Assembly: GCF_001571145.1 (NCBI RefSeq)
Contig: NZ_BCTF01000002.1
Coordinates: 62,001-126,000 of the forward strand
Source: Hydrogenophaga flava NBRC 102514
GTDB taxonomy: Bacteria > Pseudomonadota > Gammaproteobacteria > Burkholderiales > Burkholderiaceae_C
Reading direction: 5' to 3'
DNA: 64,000 nt
A program made the translations under genes and the position numbers. How positions within the stretch are numbered: position 1 is the first letter of the stretch; the number at the start of each line of letters is the position of its first letter. Positions 34,829 through 42,819 of the stretch are shown here, piece after piece. The notes under the pieces are model-generated. The model searched no databases. It was not told the DNA's origin and saw only the letters and a list, made by a program, of their open reading frames with translations.

Positions 34829-37800
34829 TTAGTTGCAGATGCCCTCTGCCGATCTCTGTTTGACTCGTTTGGAGTCCCTGGTCAAGGCAAGTAGCATCTG
34901 ATTTAAACGAAGGCCAACTTTAGAGTGGCGATGCGCTGCACGCCAGCGCTCATTTTGCTGTGCCTTTTTTTCGAAAATGTCCCCCTTGGACAGGATGACA
35001 TTTGAAACATGAACTATGCCCTCGGCAATATCCATGGGTGATGTTCCTGGGAGGAAGTACACTGCTTGTGCCACGTCGTCAAAGATGCTTAGCGGAGTGA
35101 CCGCCACAGGACGGCCGCTTGCGATTCCGTGGCGGACAGCTGCGCTCGATGACTCGCCTGTGTCTTGGTATGGAAAAACAATCAGGTCGGCTTTGGATAG
35201 CTTGTCTAAACACTCTCTATCGTCCAGGTAGTCAGTGCATACGGACACGGTGTCATTCAAGTCCATAGTCAATATCTTTCTCTTGGCCTGCTCAATGATG
35301 TCTCTTGATTCTTGTGCAGGATATTCAGCATTTATCATCTGCAAGCGTACGCGCATACCCTTGGAGCGCAGAATTGCAAAGGCATCAATCAGCTCAAGCA
35401 GTCCCTTGTGTGGAAGGAAAAAGCCGTATGATGCGATCACAAGTTCTTCATCATTTCTAGGGGCGGATCTTGCATTTGGTGCGTAATCGATGAGGCCGTG
35501 CGGGAATAGGGAAACATTGTCGACTAATCCGAGCTTTTTGAGCCGGTTCATATCATTGGTTGAGTGCACCAAAATGCGGTGGCAACGCATTAAGGTTGGT
35601 GCGATAGTGCCGAGTTTTTTGTGTGGGGCATGCATGGGATCGGTCGTGGCATGCATGGTCACAACTACTGTTCGGCCGAAGTCTATTTGTTCGTTCAGGA
35701 ATTTTGCAAAGACTGCAAGATCGAAGAAGCCAAAGTTGAATTGAACAACGATGGTGTCAAGGCTATGTTCATGGATGGCCTTAGATAAATCGTCCAGGGA
35801 GTCATTGTCGCCAGTCGTCCAGCAGCGTTTAATGTATTGAGCATCATCAAAGATATTCGAATCTGTATGCGCAGCCAACACGGTTACTGGAGTAGGCATG
35901 CAGTTGATGAGATGTTCTGAATAGGCGGCAATGCCGCAACGGGTATTCCAGGTTGATACCCAGCCAATGCGCGGAGTTACAACCTCCGTGCCTTCGGCCC
36001 AATGGCGAGCGGCCTCTACCATGCGTTCGGCTGTTTGGGACCATTGAAAGTGCTCATTCAACTTGCGCTGCCCAGCGGTAACGCGGACCTGCCGTGCATC
36101 TTCTGGCGTCTCATATACCTCGCGCATGAGTTCAGTCAGATGTTCCTCGTCGGGTTCAGCCCAAACCGAAGCGGAGAGATCAAAGTGGGTTCTTGCTCGC
36201 GCAAATTTGTAGTCGATAAGCCAAGCAGTTTCTTGTGTACAAAAGTCAGTCTGACCACTCCAGCCAGTGGTGATTACTGGCAGGCCGGATATCATGGCTT
36301 CAGCCATGGGCAAACCAAACCCCTCGGCACAGCTGGGGGCCACCAGTGCGTGACATTGCTCGTAGAGAGCTTTCAATTTCGGCTCAGAATAATCTTCTTC
36401 CAGAATGAGAACGTCGGGATATCCTGAATCATTTGCTCTGGCATCAATCAGCCAGCGATGTATCTCATTGTGAGGGTTCGGAAAGGTCTTGATGATCAAT
36501 GTCACATCATCGGATGCGCGAAAAGCCTTGCCATAGGCGCGCAACATAACCTCAGCCCCCTTTCGGGGGAAGCAGGATGATACATGCAGAAATCGGAAAG
36601 AGCGTGCGCTGATGTGGAAGCTCTTGTCCGAATTGATGCGATACCAATGGTCAATTCCTAGCGCGCTTACTTCTATGGGGATGGTAACCCCATGATCAAT
36701 CATCACTTTCCGGACATGTTCGGACATTACTGTCATGCCCTGCAGGGAAAGATTAAAAGCGTCGACGTACTCTGATGGGAATCCAGATTCCTCCCAGCCA
36801 TATGCATGTAGTGCATTTAGCCTGCTATTCATGTCCAATACCCTGGGCGGGTAGAGGTTTCGGCTTGCTACGTCGGAGTCGAGTGACGAAATGGTGGAAG
36901 AGCGTCTATGCATTTCAATCAAGTCCATTTTGTCTGATAGAAATGCTTCATTCGGCACAAAGTCGCCGGGTCCCTCGGTGGAATGCAAGGCTACGCGGTG
37001 ACCTAAGGCTGACAATGCTCGTGCAACTTCGCGATTTACCAAGGCCAAGCTATAGCTGCTATCGAATGGTCCCTCGATTCGCCAGTTAATGCTTGGCGGA
37101 AGTGTTTTGGGACGAAGGTGCTGATCAAGTTGTTGTGTGTTGTGTGCGATGCAGGATGCAATGTGTCGCAGGTCGGTATCGAAATTTGAAGGGCCTGCTG
37201 ATGTGGCTGATGCAATTTTATCGATCAAAATCCGATAGATGGAATCTAATTGCTTTGCGGTTTGCTCCCATGAAACTGAATTTTGGGGCTCTTCGCCTGC
37301 AAGCATCTCCCACGCTTTCATCGCTCGGCTGGCTGTGTCGTTCCAGGAGAAAGCTTTTGCTTGTAATAAGCCATTTTTGCTCAATCTGCAGCGGAACTCA
37401 CTGTCGGATAGTGCTTGAGCGATTTTCTTGGAGATGGCTGTTGCACTGAATGGATCAAATAGTGCATCGTCAAGCCCAATTACCTCAGGTAAACTCGAGG
37501 TATTAGATCCAATAACAGGAGCGCCGCAAGCCATGGCCTCTAATGCTGGCAGTCCGAAGCCCTCATGCCAAGAGGGGAAAACATACAGCGAGCACAGGTT
37601 GTAGAGGTGGATTAGCTCATCATCGGCAACATAGCCCGTGAACAGCAGTTCACCTTCTGTGACGCCAGCATCGCTAGCATGCTCCTTGAGGCGGGAAATC
37701 TCGCCTTCTGGCATCCTACCGGCAAAGACCAGTTGATGAGCGCTGCGAAGGCTAACTGGCAGTGCAGCAAACGCGTCAATGAGTCTTGGTAGATTTTTTC

Positions 37801-38512
37801 GATCATCCGCGCCTCCGGTATAAAGCACGAAAGGACGCTGGATGGCATATTTTTGTCTAAGACTATTGCTTGTACGGGCATCCAAGCTTATGGGGCGAAA
37901 AACTTCATCAATCGCCGTGGAAATGTTTATGGCGTGTCCTTCAGCAATTCCTAACGCCTCAATGGCTTCTTGTCTGGAGAAATTTGAGATTGTTAGGTGC
38001 AAGCTCGCTCGTTTGAGGGACTCGATCTTACTGAGGTAATACCGTTCGTAGCTAGGATTGGGTTTCAGATAGTGATCAGCGTTCAGCAGCGGAATGAGGT
38101 CATAAAGAGTGACGCTCACGGGTGTTGTCGTATCAAGCCGACCAATGCTGGTCACTGCATCGTCTACATAGCCTTCGAACAGACTGCAGACGTGAATGAC
38201 ATCGGGTCGCAGACTTGCTAGGAAGGCTTCGCGCATCAACTCAGCCGCCTCGCGTCGACTTTCGTTGTTTTCTCGCCTCGCACAAACTGGACCGGGTGCT
38301 TGCCAGACTAGGATGTTCCTTTGTGGCAAGACACCATCAAAGGCGTAACGGATAGGATCGATGGTGTCGGGGAATAGACCGGAGAGAGCAAGGATGACCT
38401 CGTGCTCACCCCGGTTGTTAGCTAAGGCCTGCGCGAACGAGAGGGTGTAGCGGCCAATGCCCCTGAAGCGGCTTTCCGTTTGTGCTCCCTGCATATCAAT
38501 AACGATTCTCAT
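34829..38512 (-). CDS. Triple-domain GT4 glycosyltransferase, WbdA-like O-antigen polymerase
   Basis: A 1227-residue protein with three GT-B/GT4 domains in tandem. Domain 1 (about 1-410) has EX7E at E317/E325 (HEGFGLPALEAM); domain 2 (about 470-840) has E730/E738 (AEGFGLPMAEAM). Domain 3 (about 848-1215) has E1120 but H1128 in place of the second glutamate (TGESSSAAVRHG). E. coli O8/O9a WbdA proteins are multi-domain GT4 polymannose polymerases encoded next to wbdD, as here, so this is probably the chain polymerase. It overlaps the wbdD stop by 4 bases (38509-38512). The gene is AT-rich relative to the window (for example 23 G+C in the 60 bases 37201-37260). Confidence 0.88.
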   Translation of the reverse strand: MRIVIDMQGAQTESRFRGIGRYTLSFAQALANNRGEHEVILALSGLFPDTIDPIRYAFDGVLPQRNILVWQAPGPVCARRENNESRREAAELMREAFLASLRPDVIHVCSLFEGYVDDAVTSIGRLDTTTPVSVTLYDLIPLLNADHYLKPNPSYERYYLSKIESLKRASLHLTISNFSRQEAIEALGIAEGHAINISTAIDEVFRPISLDARTSNSLRQKYAIQRPFVLYTGGADDRKNLPRLIDAFAALPVSLRSAHQLVFAGRMPEGEISRLKEHASDAGVTEGELLFTGYVADDELIHLYNLCSLYVFPSWHEGFGLPALEAMACGAPVIGSNTSSLPEVIGLDDALFDPFSATAISKKIAQALSDSEFRCRLSKNGLLQAKAFSWNDTASRAMKAWEMLAGEEPQNSVSWEQTAKQLDSIYRILIDKIASATSAGPSNFDTDLRHIASCIAHNTQQLDQHLRPKTLPPSINWRIEGPFDSSYSLALVNREVARALSALGHRVALHSTEGPGDFVPNEAFLSDKMDLIEMHRRSSTISSLDSDVASRNLYPPRVLDMNSRLNALHAYGWEESGFPSEYVDAFNLSLQGMTVMSEHVRKVMIDHGVTIPIEVSALGIDHWYRINSDKSFHISARSFRFLHVSSCFPRKGAEVMLRAYGKAFRASDDVTLIIKTFPNPHNEIHRWLIDARANDSGYPDVLILEEDYSEPKLKALYEQCHALVAPSCAEGFGLPMAEAMISGLPVITTGWSGQTDFCTQETAWLIDYKFARARTHFDLSASVWAEPDEEHLTELMREVYETPEDARQVRVTAGQRKLNEHFQWSQTAERMVEAARHWAEGTEVVTPRIGWVSTWNTRCGIAAYSEHLINCMPTPVTVLAAHTDSNIFDDAQYIKRCWTTGDNDSLDDLSKAIHEHSLDTIVVQFNFGFFDLAVFAKFLNEQIDFGRTVVVTMHATTDPMHAPHKKLGTIAPTLMRCHRILVHSTNDMNRLKKLGLVDNVSLFPHGLIDYAPNARSAPRNDEELVIASYGFFLPHKGLLELIDAFAILRSKGMRVRLQMINAEYPAQESRDIIEQAKRKILTMDLNDTVSVCTDYLDDRECLDKLSKADLIVFPYQDTGESSSAAVRHGIASGRPVAVTPLSIFDDVAQAVYFLPGTSPMDIAEGIVHVSNVILSKGDIFEKKAQQNERWRAAHRHSKVGLRLNQMLLALTRDSKRVKQRSAEGICN

Positions 38513-40695
38513 TCTTTGCTAGCCTGTCTATTCCGCTCAATTGCTGTCATTAAATCATCCAAAATCCGATTGGCGCGGGGCGTCAAAGGGATGTTGGATT
38601 GTGAAAATGGTTTGGTAGTCAGAGAGCTGCCCGACTCGAAAGAAGAGTCTGTTGTAGGTGTATTCAGAACTGTGGGGAATGTGGGGGCAGCATGCGGTTG
38701 CACAAGACCGCGGTTGATCGCCATTAAATGGAGGTGGTGTGCAATCGTCGGGAACCGCTTCAGAGCTGCTGAAAGTCGCAGTCGCAATCGTGGTTGCCCA
38801 AGCACAAACCTCATCGGCGGCAATAACAGCGAGCGAACTAAAAATTTCAATGCCCGAGACAGGGTAGTAATCGCACGCCGGATTCCGGAACTCAGCCACC
38901 GCAGTGGTGCGGTCACACGCCAGGAAGTACTGTTGAGAAGGTCACTAACGCGCTGGTCCCTGATCGCTAATGAATGCTGAAGGCTGTGCAGCGTCGCTTC
39001 TAAAGCAACAATCTTATCTCGTGCCTGAGTCACGTCAATCTGTACTTGTTGAGCGACGGATGAGGCGTGGTCAGCCGCGGCAATGGCATGTTGTGCGATC
39101 GAGATGGTGCGGTCAGCGGAGGAAAGGGCTTGTTGTGCGACAGAGGATGAGTGTGCAGAAGAGGTAACTGCTTGGTACGCCATAGAGATGGCCTCTTTCG
39201 CGACAGCAGAATTTGCCGTCAACGTTTCGCCAGAAGTCCTGAGTTCGGTCTGCACTGCGCGCAAGCCGCTTCTAATGTGCTGACTCAACTTCTTTTGCGC
39301 TTCTATCGCTTCCTCAATCACCTGCATCCAGAAATCTTGGGGGCTGCTGGTGGACGGATAACAATTGCTATTTTCCGAACCATTCAGCAAAGACTGGTAC
39401 ATGAGCCGGAAGGACCATTTGGCCATGGGAATGCACCAAAGCGCTGATGCCCACGCTTGGTATTGTGGTGGTAGTCTCAAAGGGCTGATCGCGATGGATC
39501 GCAATGGATCTGGGTCATCGATCTCGCGGTTGACGACTTCTTGGAGGAATATAAAGAATGAGAAGAAAGGGTTGACGGGCCAGACACAGTCCTTCGCAAC
39601 AGGGGAAATAGAGCCGTAGTCGATGAGATGCACAGCACCGTCATCGGCAACAAGAACATTCCACGTCCGGACATCATCATGGAATAGTCCTGCTGCCTCA
39701 AGACATGTCAGTTGCTCCAGAACGGTTAGCAACAATGCATGGGTATTGAGAGCGGTCTTCTCGCGCAGCAAGTCAAGAAGAAGCCGACCAGGCAGTCTTT
39801 GCATGACCACCCAAGCTTCCTTTTCATTACTGTCGCAATGGATGAGTTTTGCAGCAAGGAATCCAGTAGATGGATTCTTCAGGAATTCCGTCTCGCGACT
39901 GAAATGACTCAGATTAGCTTCGCCTAGTACATGATCAAGTCGATATTGCTTGACTATTTGGTCCTGTCCGAAAAAATAGCGGCGACTTGACTGATAGACT
40001 CCGTTGGCCAGAGCGTGGGGGTCCATTGTCCAGCTGTGGAAGTGAGAGGCCTGACCATTCAGTATCCAGTATTGACTGCTAGCAACAAGCAATGGCCGAG
40101 CAATGTTAGCCAAGTGAGTGCCGTGCCGCGCAACTTCATGGACAAAAGGAATCGATGCCAGCAACGATCTAGGGTCTTCAGGTTGTGAGGCACTCCAGTA
40201 GAGAGGCTCTTCGCGAAGTGCTAGTTCCAGCACTAATGCCCCGCTTTTTTCTGCAGCAAGGCCAAGAAGATCCTGGACAACTGCGACACCTTTTTCGTGC
40301 ACGATGTGATGGAAGACGCTCAGCCCCAGCACAAGGTCATACTGGCCCGGCACCAGGCGGCCGATGATATCCTCGATTCTGCCTACTTCGAAACTGACAG
40401 CCAAAGACGTATTCTCTCTAGCAATTGCATTGCAAAGAGCTACATTTTTTTCGAGGTAGTCGACCCCATGAACGGTTGCACCGCGCTCGGCCAAGTTGAG
40501 GCTGAAATAACCTTGGGCACAACCAAGGTCCAGCACTCGAAGCGGTCTGGAGAGCATACGCTGCATCGCGTCATGGATACGTGCAATGTGTTCGAACCGA
40601 TTGAGACTGGTTCGGGACACATGGTGAGACAATTCTGGATGCCCATAAATAGGCTGGTAGACCTCTGGCAGGTCCGCAACAAAGTGCTTAATCAT
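38509..40695 (-). CDS. wbdD: WbdD-like O-antigen chain-terminating methyltransferase-kinase
   Basis: A 728-residue bifunctional protein. The N-terminal methyltransferase has motif I VLDLGCAQG (54-62) and LGLSVFHHIVHEKG. The kinase-like domain (about 235-450) has HDDVRTWN (339-346) as its catalytic loop and D359 in LIDYGS. A long presumed coiled coil (about 460-585) with 14-residue repeats leads to STSWRVTAPLR (589-599) and a basic C-terminal tail. E. coli WbdD has the same order and closely similar motifs; it caps polymannose with a phosphomethyl or methyl group and sets chain length. The ATG at 40693-40695 overlaps the wzt stop. Confidence 0.93.
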   Translation of the reverse strand: MIKHFVADLPEVYQPIYGHPELSHHVSRTSLNRFEHIARIHDAMQRMLSRPLRVLDLGCAQGYFSLNLAERGATVHGVDYLEKNVALCNAIARENTSLAVSFEVGRIEDIIGRLVPGQYDLVLGLSVFHHIVHEKGVAVVQDLLGLAAEKSGALVLELALREEPLYWSASQPEDPRSLLASIPFVHEVARHGTHLANIARPLLVASSQYWILNGQASHFHSWTMDPHALANGVYQSSRRYFFGQDQIVKQYRLDHVLGEANLSHFSRETEFLKNPSTGFLAAKLIHCDSNEKEAWVVMQRLPGRLLLDLLREKTALNTHALLLTVLEQLTCLEAAGLFHDDVRTWNVLVADDGAVHLIDYGSISPVAKDCVWPVNPFFSFFIFLQEVVNREIDDPDPLRSIAISPLRLPPQYQAWASALWCIPMAKWSFRLMYQSLLNGSENSNCYPSTSSPQDFWMQVIEEAIEAQKKLSQHIRSGLRAVQTELRTSGETLTANSAVAKEAISMAYQAVTSSAHSSSVAQQALSSADRTISIAQHAIAAADHASSVAQQVQIDVTQARDKIVALEATLHSLQHSLAIRDQRVSDLLNSTSWRVTAPLRWLSSGIRRAITTLSRALKFLVRSLLLPPMRFVLGQPRLRLRLSAALKRFPTIAHHLHLMAINRGLVQPHAAPTFPTVLNTPTTDSSFESGSSLTTKPFSQSNIPLTPRANRILDDLMTAIERNRQASKE
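39019..39186 (-). repeat. Four degenerate 42-base tandem repeats in wbdD
   Basis: Residues 504-559 of WbdD consist of four 14-residue units starting SMAYQAV, SVAQQAL, SIAQHAI and SVAQQVQ. The DNA units are 39186-39145, 39144-39103, 39102-39061 and 39060-39019. Fourteen residues are two heptads, so the unit fits coiled-coil geometry. The DNA copies have diverged, so the repeats are old or mosaic, not a fresh expansion. Confidence 0.7.
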
Positions 40696-42002
40696 GCCGT
40701 GATACTCTTCTGTGGGGTGTCCAGCTTTTGAAATGAGGCTTCGAGATCCACAATGCCCCAAAATTGCAGAGTTCGACCTACGTGGAGTAAGACCGAATCA
40801 TAACGGCGATCAAGAGGCACTAAATTGCTCAGGGGGTCGCCAGAGGATATCCCGAACGACACTAGGTAGTGCCCTTCATTGAGGGTTAGGGGCAGGGAAA
40901 ACTTGAATAGCTTGGTCTCTCCAGCGCGAACTGAGATAATTTCTCTCCCGTGTGAAGAGACAAAGGAGTTGGTGCCATAGAGAAAGATGCCCTCTAGTGT
41001 CTTTATTAGAAAGCCGGGGACAACACTCTCAAAATCGGTGTCAAATCGAACTTTGAAGATGAGGTCAGTGTTGGCGTTCGCCTCAATACGAGTAGGGTAT
41101 TTTTCACCATCGGCAATCAAAAGATAGTCGAGGATGACTGCTCCACCATGTCCCCACCGATGCTCTTTTGGATGGTAACCAGGACGGGTATGGAACTCGT
41201 CAATCGCCCCTTGAAAGAACTGTTGCTCTTCCTTGTCGTTGGCTACGTAGGGTTCAGCGTGAGTGTTCTTCCGCTTGCCGAACAGCTCGTCCATATAGCG
41301 GTTGGAAACCGCTCTCGAAGAACCATCCATGACTACTTGCCCATTTTTCAGAAAAATGGCGCGGCTGCAATGTTTGACGACGTCCGCAGTGCTGTGAGTA
41401 ACCAATAGAAGTGTCGTGCCTCGTTCTTTGAACTCGTTAATGCGTTGAAAGCACTTTGCTTGGAAATATGCGTCTCCAACGGAAAGCGCTTCATCTACGA
41501 TCAGGATGTCAGGCCGGATGGCTGTTGCGACAGCAAAAGCGAGGCGAACTTGCATGCCGCTGCTGTACACACGGACGGGTTGATCGATGTACTCTCCTAT
41601 TTCAGCAAACGCCTCAATTTCGGGGAGCAGTCTTTGAATCTCTTCTGTGGAGTTGCCGAGCAGCTGGCCTGCCATCAAGACGTTCTGCTTGCCTGTGAAG
41701 TCGGGGTGGAAACCCATTCCAAGTTCTAGCATAGCTGCAACTCGGCCAGTCAAATGAACGGTGCCAGTTGTTGGTCGGGTTGTGCCAGTAAGCATCTTGA
41801 GGAGCGTGCTCTTTCCCGCGCCGTTGATGCCCATGATGCCTACCGCCTCGCCTGGGTTCACGGTGAAGCTGATGTCCTGCAGAACCCATTTGAGGGTGTG
41901 CCGCTTGGGGTAGAAGGGCAGCAGCCATTCGGCCAGTCGCGCGCGGCGTGACTTGTACTGCTTGTAGGCCTTGCCCAGGTGGGAAACGGAGATCGTGCCC
42001 AT
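40692..42002 (-). CDS. wzt: O-antigen ABC transporter ATPase with carbohydrate-binding C-terminal domain
   Basis: A 436-residue cytoplasmic protein. The ATPase domain has Walker A GINGAGKST (58-66), signature YSSGM (146-150) and Walker B ILIVDE (166-171). Residues about 265-430 form a Wzt C-terminal beta-sandwich. In E. coli O9a this domain binds the WbdD-modified chain end, so export requires capping; the neighbouring wbdD supports that mode. AGGAAG precedes the ATG. The 5-prime part is GC-rich like wzm, while the 3-prime part has the lower GC of wbdD, suggesting a recombination junction inside the gene. Confidence 0.94.
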   Translation of the reverse strand: MGTISVSHLGKAYKQYKSRRARLAEWLLPFYPKRHTLKWVLQDISFTVNPGEAVGIMGINGAGKSTLLKMLTGTTRPTTGTVHLTGRVAAMLELGMGFHPDFTGKQNVLMAGQLLGNSTEEIQRLLPEIEAFAEIGEYIDQPVRVYSSGMQVRLAFAVATAIRPDILIVDEALSVGDAYFQAKCFQRINEFKERGTTLLLVTHSTADVVKHCSRAIFLKNGQVVMDGSSRAVSNRYMDELFGKRKNTHAEPYVANDKEEQQFFQGAIDEFHTRPGYHPKEHRWGHGGAVILDYLLIADGEKYPTRIEANANTDLIFKVRFDTDFESVVPGFLIKTLEGIFLYGTNSFVSSHGREIISVRAGETKLFKFSLPLTLNEGHYLVSFGISSGDPLSNLVPLDRRYDSVLLHVGRTLQFWGIVDLEASFQKLDTPQKSITA

Positions 42003-42024
42003 GATGCTTCCTGTCAGCTGCCGT

Positions 42025-42819
42025 TCAGAGTTCGTCCACCATCTCGCCGGCTCGTCGACGGAACAGGTAGAGGCCGTAGGCGCAAAGAGCCACGGACAGC
42101 GCCGCCACCGGCCAGAGGCTGTACCAGTTTGGCCAACGCCCGTACACCAGTACCTCGTGGTAGGCGGTGACCAGCCGGAACATGGGGTTCCAGCGCATGT
42201 AGGCCTGGCTTTCTGCCGGCAGGATTGTGGTGGGATAGACGATGGGGGTGAGCCAGAACCAGAACGTCAGAAAGATGCCGAAGAACTGCCCGACGTCACG
42301 GAAGAACACGTTGAGCATGCCCAGTGTGATGCCAAGGCCAATGGCAAAGGCCACCTGCAGCGCCAGCAGCGGCGCCATGGCTGCAAATGCAAGGCCAGGG
42401 AAATTCCCGCTGATGATCAGGAACACCACGAACAGGCCGAACACAATGGCGAAGTTCAGCAGTGCATTGCTGACCACGATGACCGGCAGACACAACCGTG
42501 GGAAGCTGAGCTTTTTGAGCAGGTTGGCATTGGCAACGAACATGTTGGTGGCACTGTTGGTGATCTCCGCAAAGAGACCCCAGGTCAGCAGGCCTGAACA
42601 CAGATAGATGCTGAAGGCATAGGTGCTCTCGACCTGAGGCAGTCGGGCCTTCATCACCTCCGAGAAGATGACCGTGTAGACCACGATCATCGAGAGCGGA
42701 TTCAGGATGTTCCAGGCCGCACCCAAAACGGAGTTGCGGTACTTGGACTGGAACTCTCGTTTGACGCTGCCCAGGATAAAGCCGCGGTAAGCCCAGAGGG
42801 CGCGGAATACCTGCATCAC
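42025..42819 (-). CDS. wzm: O-antigen ABC transporter permease
   Basis: A 264-residue ABC-2 type permease with six hydrophobic segments. The N-terminal block LKRxFxxxYRxSxLG is present as VKREFQSKYRNSVLGAAW. It forms the membrane channel that exports lipid-linked O chain with Wzt. The ATG at 42819 overlaps the manC stop codon by 4 bases, and 22 bases separate it from wzt. Base composition is like the chromosome, unlike the downstream wbdD. Confidence 0.94.
   Translation of the reverse strand: MMQVFRALWAYRGFILGSVKREFQSKYRNSVLGAAWNILNPLSMIVVYTVIFSEVMKARLPQVESTYAFSIYLCSGLLTWGLFAEITNSATNMFVANANLLKKLSFPRLCLPVIVVSNALLNFAIVFGLFVVFLIISGNFPGLAFAAMAPLLALQVAFAIGLGITLGMLNVFFRDVGQFFGIFLTFWFWLTPIVYPTTILPAESQAYMRWNPMFRLVTAYHEVLVYGRWPNWYSLWPVAALSVALCAYGLYLFRRRAGEMVDEL

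Noticed and set aside
34829..41750. The AT-rich island as a mobile element
   Set aside because: No transposase, integrase, terminal repeats or attachment sites are visible at either edge; homologous exchange is the simpler explanation.
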